64,000 bases of DNA from Zizania palustris (Eukaryota; Streptophyta; Magnoliopsida; Poales; Poaceae): positions 1 to 64,000 of the forward strand of contig JAAALK010000968.1 in NCBI GenBank assembly GCA_019279435.1. Reading direction: 5' to 3'. Both the position numbers and the translations under genes were made by a program. Numbering within the stretch: the first letter of the stretch is position 1; every line of letters starts with the position of its first letter. A model generated the notes under the pieces. That model saw only the letters and a program-made list of their open reading frames with translations. It was not told the origin of the DNA and did not search any database. Below, piece by piece: positions 42,341 through 53,972 of the stretch.

Positions 42341-45300
42341 GCCCCTATGCGAAATATCGCTTTAAGTGCTCCGCATGCCAGACATGCTTCAACTCTTCAC
42401 CTTCTAAATTAACTAGCTTGAAAGAACCAGGGCGTCCTGAATGCAAAATAATATATGGACCTTCCCACTTATTTCCTAATTTCCCTGGTGCTATGTTGCT
42501 TCACAAAACTAAGTGACCTGGCTTAAGTTCATTAAGCTTAACCTTTGGGTCATACCAAGTCTTCGTTTGCTGTTGATATTTCGACAAATTAGCCACAACT
42601 CGAAGCCTTGTCTCTTTTGTTAAATCAAGCGAAGCTTGCCTTTCTCCTTCTATTTCAGGCTCGGTGCTGCGAAGAGATCCTCCTTTAAGCTCCGTCGGCA
42701 TCATAGCTTTATCTCTGAATAATAACCTGAAAGGAGTAAAACCTGTGGACCTTGTTTGAGTGGTCCGAATGGACCATAAAATCTTCGGGAGCTCTTCGGT
42801 CCACAACCCCTTTGCTAACACTACTATTCTTCGAATCAGCCCTGATAGAATATTACCATTAGCCCCTTCGACAACTCTGTTAGAGTGAGGATGGCGCACA
42901 ACAGCAAAGCATATTTGTATGCCAAGATCTTCGCAATACTTCCTGAAGGGCTCTGCATCAAATTGTGTCCCATTGTCAACCGTGAGCTGTCGAGGCACTC
43001 TGAATCTGCATATAATATTCTTCCAGAAGAACTTTTGCACATTATTCGAAGTGATAGCTATGAGGGGTTCTGCTTCGACCCACTTGGAAAAATACTCAAT
43101 TGCTACCACTGCGAATTTCAGATTTCCTTTTGCTACTGGGAAGGGGCCAATGAGATCCATGCCCCATCTGGCCATGGGCCAAACTAGAGCAATGACTTGA
43201 AGAGTTGTTGGCGGACGATGACTTCGTCTTCTCATCCATTGACAACCTTGGCATGTGCAGACTAAGCTCTCCGCATCAGCTACTATTGTAGGCCAATAAA
43301 GCGCCTGGCGAAGTGTTTTTCCTGCCAAAGCCCGAGGAGCTAGATGGCTACCACAAAGGCCTTCATGAATTTCTCGGAGCATCTCTTAACCTTCGGCTTG
43401 AGATATACAACGGAGCAGAGGGGAACATACTCCGACCTTGTAGAGAATACCATTGATTACATGATAATTCGAACTCTTAACTTCAACCTCAAAAGTTGTG
43501 GCCCTTTAGGCAAATTTGCTTCACCTTGTAACAATTCCATAATTGAGCTCCACCAATCAGTGCTTGGAATGCAAAGAACCTCCGCAGAAGGGATTTGTGG
43601 CACTGAAGGCGAAGTAAGCTCTTCGTAAAAGGATCCTTACAGAATGTCCATAGCTCCGGCTGTAGCTTTCTCTAAGGTATCAGCTTGCATATTTTCAGCT
43701 CTTGGTATAGTTCGGATGGAAATCCCTTTTAATGCTGCTTCGATCTTACGAATCTCTTCCAAATATTTTGCAAGCTGCGGGTGACGAACTTGAAAACTTT
43801 TATCCACGTGCCCTATTACAATTTGAGAATATGTTTTAATAACAACTCTTGTAGCACCCAAAGCACGTGCCTTTCGAAGTCCTAACAAAATTCCTTCATA
43901 CTCCGCTATATTATTGGTGGACTTAAAGTTAAGCCTTGTGGAGTACATCGCTTTTTGCCCTGAAGGCGAAATTATTACTGCTCCAATGCATTCTCCAGAT
44001 GCTTGGAAAGCTATGTCGAAGTATATAGTCCAAATCGCTTCATTTGATTTCTCCGGAGCCCATACTGCAGATGGAGTCCACTCTGCCACAAAATCTGCCA
44101 CCACTTGTGACTTGATTGTTGTCCTTGCTACGAAGGAGATGCCGAAGGGTGCTAGCTCAACAGCCCATTTTCCAATTCTTCCTGTAGAATCTTTGCTTCG
44201 GAGCATATCTCCCAAGGGATACGAAGTTGGTACAACTACATTATGTGCTAGAAAATAATGCTGCAATTTCCTCAAAGCCATTATCAAAGCATAAGTGAAC
44301 TTTTCAAGCTTGGAATATCTTGTTTTTGCTCTAGATAAAGCTTCGGATACAAAATAGACTAGATTCTGCACCAACTTCCCATTGAAATCAACTTCTCTGA
44401 CAAGGACTGCACTGACAGCAGAGCCAGTAGCTACAAGGTAGAGGAGTAGGGTTTCATCCGCAATAGGCACAGTGAGTGTAGTGAGGTTGCTTAGATAATT
44501 TTTAATATCATCAAAAATCTTTTGACACTCCGGTGTCCATGCAAAATCTTCGGACCCTTTCAATGCTTTGAAAATAGGCAAACTTCGCTCCACAGACCTT
44601 GCTACAAATCTGCTAAGTGCTGCTAGACGACCAGATAGCTTTTGCACCTGCTTTAAATTTTCTGGCGGAGCCATCCTTTGCAATGCAATTATTTGAGTAG
44701 GGCTAGCTTCAATCCCTCTACTCGAAACTAGATACCCTAACGACTTTCCAGCCTGAGCCCCGAAGATACATTTTTCGGGGTTGAGACAGACTCCACATGC
44801 CCGAAGGCTATCGAACGTTTCTGCTAAGTCTAGGCTATGTTGGTGCTTTAAAGCACTCTTTATTACAATATCATCCATATAGGCTTCTACATTGAGGCCT
44901 ATTTGATGACCTAGAGCTTTAGCAATTAACCTCGAAAAGGTTGCCCCGCCATTTCTTAAGCCAAAAGGCATTCTTACATAGCAGAAAACTCCCGATGGAG
45001 TTACAAAGCTTGTTTTAATTTCATCTTCGCTCTTTAACCAGATTTGATGATAGCCAAAATACGCGTCGAGGAAGCTTAATAACTCCGAACCAGCAGTGGA
45101 ATCAACTAATTGATCAATTCGGGGCATGGGATAGGGGTCACGTGGGCATGCTTTATTAAAGGATGTAAAATCAATACACATGCGCCACTTCCCGGAGGAT
45201 TTCTTTCTAAAGAAGACTAGGTTAGCTAACCACTCCGTATGAGCTACTTCTCTGATGATCCCAGCCTTCAGCAATTTTTCCACTTCTGCTTTAGCAAGGA

Positions 45301-47280
45301 TGGCCCTCTCCACGGATAATTTCCAAAGTCCTTGTCGAACAGGTCGAACCCTGGGTTCACAAGCAAGCTATGCTCAATGATATCTCGACTAACCCCCGAA
45401 ATGTCTTCATCAGACCAAGCAAAGACATCCAAATTTTTTTCAACTACCTTTTCTAATGAAGTAGCGATTTCTGGAGGCAAATCTTTGCCAAACTAAAAAG
45501 AATAGTCTTTGTCGTCTTTTACAATAACCTTGGTTATAATTTCTCCATCGGGGCTGGGTCTTGGGAAGGAATTCTTCGAAGGTTCACCTAGAGTAGATAT
45601 ATCCTCAGGATTTCCTTGTACATTGTTCACTTGTCTCAGGTCGAGAGGGAGGCCATGACTATATTCTGCTCTTCACATAGTGGCTTGATCTCCGAAGACA
45701 GTGAGTACTCCCACTTGCGTGGGCATCTTCATACATAAATAGTTATGATGCGCCATGGCTCCAAACTGATTTAACATGCCCCTTCCGAAGATAACATTGT
45801 ATGTATAAGGGACATCTAATACATCGAAGATTACTTCCTCCGTCCTTGCCAGGAGCCCCACTCCGAAAGCAACCTCCAGACCTATCTGGCTGAGGGCATC
45901 AAGAGGAGGTCTTGTGAAGCCTTGCATAGGACAAGCTGCGGGGAGGAAATGTTTCCTGGAGATACAGAGCTGATCGACGGCTTGAACGAAGATAATATCT
46001 GCTGAACTCCCTCCGTCAATCAGCACTCTCTGGACTTCAGTCCCTGCTATATCGGCAGTAATAACAAGGGGATATACATGTGGAAACTTTATACCAGCTG
46101 CATCATCTACAGAGAAAGATATCGGCACATGGGACTACTCAAGCATGGTAGCTGCAAACGAAGAAGTTCCAATATGGCCTACTTCTCGGACATATTCTCT
46201 TCGCTGTCTCTTCGACATACCACCGAGGGTCCCTCCTACGGAAATGGGGAGGACAATCCTTTTGCCCTGATCATGGCCATCTTCCTGCTTCGGAGGTGGC
46301 ATAATATTGACCACCAGAGGTTGCCTCGCGGGGTCGAAGTTGTCTACACGTGCGATAGCCTACACAGGCTCCGCACGTGCCTCGGAAGGGACTCGGTCAG
46401 TAGTGCCTCGACCAGAGGTCCTTTCGAGGTACTCGCCTCTTAAAGAGAGTATAGACTTGCTCTCATCAGTGGCGTGACTCCGATTTTCACCATGAACGTA
46501 GCAGAAGAAGGCCTGGGCTTTGCCAGCCGGCTTCCCTGGTGGCCTCCAGCCGCTGGTCTTGCTTCCCGAAGCTTGTGTATTTCTAGGGGCAAATTTCTAC
46601 GGAGGAGCAATGTTCAGGACTTCGGAGCGAGGATGCTTTTGCCCCCAACGCCTGTCATGTTGGACCTCGATGCTAGGCCCCTGCGGAGGTGTTGAAGTCT
46701 TTACTTCGAGCTTTACTTCTTGCAGGATTGATGGAGTTAAAGCTGTTCTTCGTAGCCACCCTTCTTCTGACCTAGCATATTCTTCAAAATAAGCCATCAT
46801 CTGTGCTATAGAGGATATCTGTTTCTGATGAAGTTTATCAAGGAGGCCCGCATGAGTAACTCCCTCTCGGGCTGCATCAACCACAGACGACGTAGACAGT
46901 CCCCGTATTTGCGACTTCGTATGAGCGAAGCACTTGAAAAATTGTCTTAAAGTTTCTCCAGGTAGCTGCTTCACCTGGAAAAGATTTCTTGTAGACATTG
47001 GCGGTACGAAGATACCTTGAAAGTTACTTATAAACTTCCTCCTTAACTGCTCCCAGGTTCTAATTGATCCCGGCTTCAAGGACCAGAACAAACGCAAAGC
47101 CACCACTTCGAGAGCAAGGGGGAAACACTTGGCTATGGTGTCTCGAACTCCTCCGCTGGCCTCAATTACCAAAGCATACGAACAGGAGAACTCCCCCGGA
47201 TCCTCTTCTCTGGAGTACTTACAGAGCTTCGAAGTTTTAAACTTAGGGTCGAAGCGCACTTTCTGTAACTTGGCATTCGT
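42341..47280 (-). pseudogene. Gypsy A2 gag-pol (decayed relative of Gypsy A)
   Basis: Collinear with the Gypsy A polyprotein from about residue 155 to the C terminus. Gag runs from LQKVRFDPKFKTS (about 47280) to a TAG at 46597-46599 where Gypsy A has CAG. The same frame then continues with further stops (TAG 46360-46362). The protease LIDGGSSADI lies near 46015, reverse transcriptase with YMDD near 44890, RNase H to 43640, and integrase 43382-42501 with frame breaks. The knuckle-like motif has lost its last cysteine (HATDESK). The first 150 Gag residues, primer site and LTRs are absent. Its 5' end is replaced by exon 3-like sequence of element F. Confidence 0.87.
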
Positions 47281-49204
47281 GAAGATGTTGAAGTGGTGGG
47301 CACAACTAAGATGCACCACCAAGTCCCCCTTCGCCGCAACCATGCAGCCGTCATAAAAGGAGTCGATGGCCACCTCCATCATAGGCCCCCTTGGAAGCAG
47401 GGGCCGGATCAAGGGCGTTAGGAATTGAGGCCCCGCCGGAGCAGGGTTCCGGTCCACGACCTCGGCCACTTTGTCAGGTTGCTCCTGAGGGGCCCCTCTG
47501 CCATGGTTGCCCCCCTCATCCTCTTCGGATGAAGAACTCTCCGACTCCAAGCTACTGCTACTCCCGCTGCTGCCAGAGATCCCCTCCGGCTCCACCACGT
47601 CAGGTCTCACGTCGTCTTCGGTGCCTGAAGAAAAGTACAAGTCAATATACATGAATATAAATAGAAGGGTGATCAAGTGTCTACCTTTGTCAACATCCTC
47701 TTCGCCCGTAGAGATGTCCTGGAAGGATGTAGGAGCGATGTGTGCCCCTCAGTCCATTCGCTGGGCTGGCTGGGCCTAGCCTCCGCGCTCGAAGGGGTTG
47801 TTGTCGTAGCCTCTGGTGCCACCAACTCGGTCACCGCCGCAGCCTCCGGGACCACCACTTCGGCCATCATCGCAGGAGAATCCATGGGTTCCCCTCCAGC
47901 AGCAAGGTCCGGATCTACACGCTCCACCGAGCTAGGGGCTTCATCCGCCGAGGGCTCCGAGTGAACCCTCAAGCACTCTGGGGACTTTGAGGTCTCAAGG
48001 TACTCATCGTCCACCCTCTTCCTTTTAGAACCACATGCCGAAGGTGCCGAGCTGGTGAAGTCCAGGAGTGTTTGGACCCCTCGGTGCCGAGCCAGGTCTA
48101 AACACGATTCCAGCGCTCCCAAGACCCCACTAGAGCAAGCCTTCAATTTTGCTCGTCCGGTGTCATAGCCACCACGCCGCGTTCGGCAGCCACAATAGCC
48201 TCCTCTAGAGGCAGCACATTGCGTGCAGCTTCATCAAGACTCAAGTCATCAAAAGTTAAACATTGCGAAGTATGAAGATAAAAGTGTTTGAAGCCTTACC
48301 AAGGCGCTCCGTAGACACTTCGCTCTGACCGTCCGAGCCCAGAGCTAAGAACAAGTCCTCTAGCCAAGAGAGTGCGAGGGGGCTAAGTCGAAGGGTGATG
48401 AACTCTTCGGCTAAGTCCCTCATGCTCATCTTCAAGGCCACCCTTCGCAGGAGCAGGATCCTCGTTTGAAGGGCCTCGGAGTTCGACCTCACCGTGCCTT
48501 CGTTATGGTAGGAGATGAGCGCGTTGGTACTCCGAAGGGGGGGAGTCCACGCCCACCGAAGCATAAAACCACTCTTGGTCCTACTTCGAGTACCACTTGT
48601 TGTTGATAACACTCGCTGGGAAGTCATCCTAGAACTATCTACGGAGCTGGAAGTTGGCGCTCCCGAAGGCTAAGGCCCTCTCGATGCCATCTGCCTCCTC
48701 CCTTCACTGCGACTGGCATCTTGTGTCGTGAAGGGCGATGAAGATGTCTGCGTGCCCCTCGCAGCATTCAGCCCTCATGGCACACTCGAAGATAGCAAGT
48801 CTCTCCACGACGTTCGGGGATAGGTGAGGGCGCTCTAAGTTGTATGCCTTCAGCACCTCGCTCAGCAAGTCCACCGCCGATAGTCCGAGCCCCACCTCGA
48901 AGAATCCCTCAAAGACGACAACTTCATTGGGCTGGGGCCTCAGGATTGTCTCTATTTTCTCGGGCACTCAAAGCCGGATGCCCTCAGAAATCCTCCCCTT
49001 GCAGACCCTCCGGATGGACTCCTTTGTCGATACCGAAGCCTTCAACTCCAAGGTTTGTTCGAACCTGTCCGATGGCGATTGAAGGTCCCTTGGCCCAAGG
49101 CGCCTCACAGCAGGCTTCACCGCCGCCACCACCGCTTGGGCCTAGACGGAGCTCAAGCTTGTGCCCGGGACCAAAGCCTTCTTCGACGCGGCCTTCTTCG
49201 GCAT
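47277..49204 (-). pseudogene. Element F antisense extra ORF, exons 1-3 (truncated, fused to Gypsy A2 gag)
   Basis: Homologous to the LARD antisense gene. The ATG at 49204 gives MPKKAASKKA. The gypsy-type transposon-like domain follows (NEVVVFEGFFEVGLGLSAV, LSPNVVERLAIFECAM at 48950-48770), then MSMRDLAEEFITLRLSPLA near 48420, a K/A/E/P-rich second exon (about 48215-47690) and a serine/acidic third exon from about 47625. The third exon continues without a splice site into Gypsy A2 gag, giving one frame from 47676 to 46597. TAG stops near 49143 and 48630 and frame breaks show that this copy is dead. A TATAAAAG box lies 148 bases before the ATG. Confidence 0.75.
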
Positions 49205-49351
49205 ATCATAGGGCTTCGGCGTGAAGGGCGCTAAGGGGATTCGGAGCAGACTGCGCATGAGGCGAAGGTGGAGAACAGAGAGTGAAGGTTGCTAGGGGTT
49301 GAAGCAGAAAGCAAATGAAGGTGTGGGCGGAGCCATGGTATGTCAAGCCCC

Positions 49352-49359
49352 CTTTTATA
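49352..49359 (-). promoter_or_regulatory. TATA box of the F antisense gene
   Basis: TATAAAAG on the minus strand (context ACCTATAAAAGGGGG), 148 bases before ATG 49204, matching the LARD antisense TATA position. Confidence 0.6.
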
Positions 49360-49694
49360 GGTGGTAAAAAGTGACCATGCATTCCGCATCGAAGTATTTT
49401 TTCACCAGTTACCCTAGTCCCCGCAGTCTCTAACAGATGGGCCTAGGGTGAAAATTGAAGTGAACCGTCATGCCCCACGCTGCAATGGCCCGATTTCTAA
49501 CCGTTGCAGGGTCGCTTGGGCTCCCCGAGGGCATCCTGTCATTCTGTACAAGCATTTATTGCCTGTGTGGTTCGAAGCCAGCCATCGGCCCCATGCTCTT
49601 AAGGCCTGCCTTCCCCAAAGCATCATTATTTCAGGTCATTTGCCCCGAGGCGCATGCACCCCTTCGCTCCGAAGGGCTACATGTGAGGGGCTAC

Positions 49695-50797
49695 TGTTGG
49701 GGGAATTAGTCTTCCCTTAAATAGGGGCCAAATGACGTCAGCCTCCGAGGGCCTCGGGCTCGGAGCCTGCCAACTGACGAAGCCTAAAGACGAGCTCTAG
49801 CCTCCTCTGACGAAGTCAACTCCAAGAATATCTAAGACTTGCCCCTTCAGGCCCCCTCCGGAGGCAAGCCTCTGGGACCCATCCGGGTCCCCTCTGGAGC
49901 CAAGCCTCCGGGGCCCCTCTATGACCCCTCCGTTCCCCTTCGAAGTCCTCTCTGGATCCTTTAGAAGCCCACTTTGACAGTCGCTTCATAGCTCACTTTG
50001 GAGCCCTCTTCGGGGTCCGCTTCGGAGTGCTCTCGGAGCCCTCTCAGCTAGCTCTGGCTAGAGCCCTCTGGCAGGTACTCTGGACCAGAAGAAATATCCA
50101 AGCATTGCTACAGTGTAAAGCCATACTAGGGCCCCTCGCCCCTAGTATGCCATATACCTGCTCCAAAAGTGATGTTTATCTACTGCGTCTATAAAATCAA
50201 TTGTACAATAGTCTAGCATTTTTCCCTTCTTGCCCCTACAAAGCCTATGACTTGTAGAGGGCATTTAGGTCATTTCCTTTGGCCTGCGAGCCTATATAAG
50301 CATGGCCATGCCCTTGTAATAGAGGGACCCCCCTTCGGGGACAACATGTTTAGTAGAGGGACCCCCCTTCGGGGACAACATGTTCAGTAGAGGGACCCCG
50401 CTTCGGGGACAACATGTTTAGTAGAGGGACCCCCCTTCTAGGACAACATGTTCAGTAGAGGGACCCCCCTTTGGGGACAACATGTTCAGTAGAGGGACCC
50501 CCTTTGAGGACAACATGTTCAGTAGAGGGACCCCCATTCGGGGACAACTTGTTCAGTAGAGGGACCCCCTTTAGGGACAACATGTTCAGTATAGGGACCC
50601 CCTTCGGGACAACATGTTCAGTAGAGGCAAAATAATGCCAAATCCACTGTAAACTGGACGTAGGGCTATTATCCCTCCGAGAAGGCCTGAACCGGTATAA
50701 ATTCTCTCTCTCTCTATTTGAGAACCCTTCAAGGTTCAATCTATACACCATTCATCAACACATAAAACCTGCTGTAGCTAAAACACTTGCTACAACA
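49695..50797 (+). repeat. Element F 3' LTR (1103 bp)
   Basis: Starts TGTTGGGGGAATTAG after a GAGGGGCTAC tract and ends GCTACAACA. It has TGACGTCA at 49733-49740 and TATATAAG at 50293-50300. The 5' half of F is missing; ATACC follows as a possible half of its target duplication. Confidence 0.82.
50322..50633. repeat. About 40-bp minisatellite in the F LTR
   Basis: About eight units of AGAGGGACCCCC-CTTCGGGGACAACATGTTCAGT type lie between the TATA box and the LTR end, in the expected leader (R/U5). The minus-strand frame through it (50452-50751) is a repeat artefact. Confidence 0.88.
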
Positions 50798-53577
50798 ATA
50801 CCCTTAGGGATTATTTACAAAAAGAGAATAAAAACTAAGTATTCTTAAAATACCCTTTTGGTGTTTTTCAAAATTAAAAATTCATAAAAATACTCAAAGA
50901 CTATACTCACTGTACTAAAAATTAGAATTCTATTTCTTGGAATTTTATGACACTTTTTGATCCTGATGGTTTTAAGCCAAAAACCGACAAAGCCTCTTGC
51001 TGCCCTTGCATCGTGTACCTGGATTGGACCACCACAACCCAGCAGCTCTCTTAGCCTAGCAATTGCCTGTCTGTGTAGTAAAAAAATGTAACACCACCGA
51101 CATTTCTATGCTACTCTCGGCGTGACAACATTTGTGATTTGTTTATCTACAAACGTTAATAAAATTAAAAAAGCATTTTCCGATAGAACTGAACCAAAAC
51201 CTGTCACATGACCAATGCTATGACACTCACTTGCCATCCTTGTATCATGTACCCGGATTGGACCTCTACGATTATGCAGCTCCTCTAGCTCATTGATCAT
51301 CCGTCTGTATACCTATCACACCGGCCAATGCCACAGCACGACCTTCTCCTCCGAAGTCCCCCTTCGAAGTGCCTCCCACCGGAGGGCTTTGAGAAACTAA
51401 GTGAGGCTTGCACTGTGGTTTTATCTTGATGATGAGTGATTGACAAGATTGTCTGTCTGACCTGTCTGGCTATATGAGTAATGGTATGGGTTGCATGGAG
51501 GCGTGTGTTTTTCTTGTCTCATGTGTGCAGGGTTGAGATGCTAGTCCACTGTCGATGGCGGGTGATCAGGGTCAGGTAGGGAGCTTGATGCCAGATGGTC
51601 AAGGAAGCCGGGATAAGTTGAGAGTGATCTCAGGCGTACACATGAAGATGAGGCAAGACATGGACGAACTGATGATCAAGACAGCGTGTTGATCAAGTCA
51701 ACGAAAGAGAGACTAGTGCAAGAGACAAGGCAGCTCGAGGGATCGAGAGTGGGAGAGACTTGCTAGCAGTTGAGTTCACAGATGGGTGACACATGTCGAA
51801 GATCTGGAATGCTTTGTCGGTTTTGGCTGAAAACCATCGTATTAGAAAATATTTTTAAATTTCAAGAAATAGGATTTTATCTTTTAGTTTAGTCATCTAG
51901 ATTAAATGTAATATTTTAGTATTTTTCTGAATTTTTAAATTCTAAAATAATACTAAAAGTATAGGTTAAAAATGTAATAACATTAGGTGTAGACTTTTGT
52001 GTATTTTTCAGAATTATTAATTCTGAAAATACACAAGGGTATTTAGGTAATTACTTTTTAATTAAACCCTAATGACATTTTGGAAAATACTTTTATAGGA
52101 TTGCTGATAGAAGGACCTCATGCCTTGGGGTTTAGATTGAACTTTTGGGCTAAACTTTTGGGGGCTGAGAATTATATCCGGAATCTATTTTTCCCTTAGT
52201 TTCTCTGCTGTTTTTTTCTATCTGCTTGCACTGTTCATCGCTGCAAGTCATTTCCCGTGCTATTTTTCCACATCGGCTATAGAAGCATCATGTCGCCAGG
52301 TGCGCCGCTGCCGTAGTTTTCTATGAAGTGTTTTTATGAACTTTGCTAGATGGCTCTTCCGCCGATAGCTTTTCTTCTCTGGTTTTCTCTACAAGCCGTG
52401 TGCGATTCGGATTCTTACCACCGAGGCAAAGAAAGGTACTGCCAAGTGCACTGAGTTGCGTTTTGTTCTTTTTCTCTAGTTTTCTTAAGGTTTTCTAGCC
52501 GGTTTTCTTGTTTTGCTATTTGGTTCAGCACGGTTGGCATGTATTGTTTCACTGTTAGAGTCAGAAATTGATTCTTTCATGCAAAAATTGTGTTAGAGAG
52601 TCTCCGCTTTTCAGCTACAGGATTGCCACACTATAGCTCGTAATAGCTGTGCACATGAAGCTTTCTATGCGCTGCTGTGATTCTTCTCTCTGAAGAAATT
52701 TTGTTTGCTCCATTTTACTTTCAGTATTCTTCTGCCTAGGACAGTGATTAGGAGTTCCTTGTCTTTTGTTTTGTATGCATTGGGCTTTCTCGGAGCAGAA
52801 GTGCTGCACGTATACGTGCTTTGTTCATCAGCAGCCGGATGTTGCAGAAATCTCTAAGCTATTTTGTTTATATCCATTGAAGTTTGCTTTGCGTTCATTC
52901 TAAATTGTCGGATTAGGTACAGTGCTTCGGAACTCCATAACAGATCACAGCACCTGGTGAGTCAGTTTTTTTTGTGAAGCAACCGGTGATTTCTTTCTGA
53001 TTTGCTTTAGGATTTTCTTGCCTTTGCTGGATGTACAGCGGGTCTCTGCCTTGATTCTTGAGGGATTGATTTCATTTCCTATGTTATTTACGTGTTATTC
53101 CTCCTCTTAGTTTATTTTTCTAGTTGAACACTTATGATCTGGTATATTAAGATTTCCCGGTGGTTGGTTAACAGAAGAAGTTAAATACTTATTTAATTTC
53201 TGAGTTCAAAAGAATCGTTGTTTATTTCTTTCCTGCATTCAGTCGATTCTTCAGAGTCCGATAAGCCACCTGTCGGAGTCTCATATACCGACCAACAAGA
53301 AGCAGTCGGTGTTTCAAACGCCGACTAAGACAGAGTTGTGTTGGGAAAATTGTTTCAACAAGCTGTTCAAGATCTTTTGCCATTCTAAGTGCATTTGTTC
53401 ATTGAGAGGAGCGTTGGGTGTTTAGAAAACGTCATCAATTCACGAGAATTTGTTGAGATACCTATTCAACCTTCTAGTCGCCTATTCTGATCCTACAGGC
53501 TTTATCATCATCTCTTCTGTTGACAATCACTTATCATCCGAAAAGCATGAGCCAACGGTCTCCACCATGGATCCTTA
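50798..53577 (-). mobile_element. Degraded minus Copia LTR (Y2), split by Copia LTR Y
   Basis: 50798-51345 matches the middle and 5' part of Opie/Ji-like LTRs read on the minus strand: AAACCGACAAAGCC, then two copies of a GTACCYGGATTGGACC repeat. 53498-53577 matches the LTR start (TTGACAATCAC, ending at ATCCTTA). The part with the TATA box and LTR 3' end is absent, probably lost with the 5' half of element F. A stretch of about 150 bases near 51080-51235 between the two repeats is not recognised. Confidence 0.6.
51402..53497 (+). repeat. Copia LTR Y (Opie/Ji-like, about 2.1 kb), probably solo
   Basis: Starts TGAGGCTTGCACTG and ends GATCCTACA, with the family word GCTTTGTCGGTTTTGGC near 51810. 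No primer site follows the end and no polypurine tract precedes the start. The flanking five bases differ (CTAAG and GGCTT), so a clean insertion is not proven. About 55 bases before 51402 resemble Tat leader sequence. No gene is seen inside. Confidence 0.6.
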
Positions 53578-53972
53578 GACGTCCAGTTCGCCACTAGCAT
53601 ACTTTCTTCACCTACCTAGCCACTGCAACGATTTGCATGTATGAATTATCGAACCGGTATTAAATACCCATGAATCATTTGGACTAGTAGCAAGATCAAT
53701 TTCTATAACATTTATACCTGAAGCGAAAGTCACACTTCCCTTCTTATTCTTTTGCTCTTCCAGATACACCTTGCAGTTGCGCTTCCAATGCTCAAGCTTG
53801 TGGCAATGGTGGCAAACATCAGAGATAGTAGGACCTGACATGGACTTTCTAGTGGTTTAGGCTTCACACTAGAGATTGTATCTGAAGTCTTAGACTTGCC
53901 CTTCCTCTTTCTATTTTTTCTCTCCTTCTGAACCATCATCACATGATTGGGATCTTTCTTGATACTCTCCTC
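53578..53972 (-). pseudogene. Copia gag knuckle and protease fragment of another lineage
   Basis: The minus frame 53841-53608 gives a CCHC-like CHHCHKLEHWKRNC followed by a protease-like SWVFNTGSIIH, where the usual DTGS/DSGA aspartate is asparagine. Upstream, basic KKRKGKSK-type sequence reads in another frame. It differs from the Sirevirus elements here, so it is a small relic of another Copia lineage truncated on both sides. Confidence 0.65.

Noticed and set aside
51346..51401. CTAAG/GGCTT as a target duplication for LTR Y
   Set aside because: The two 5-mers do not match, so Y is given as LTR-like without a proven insertion event.
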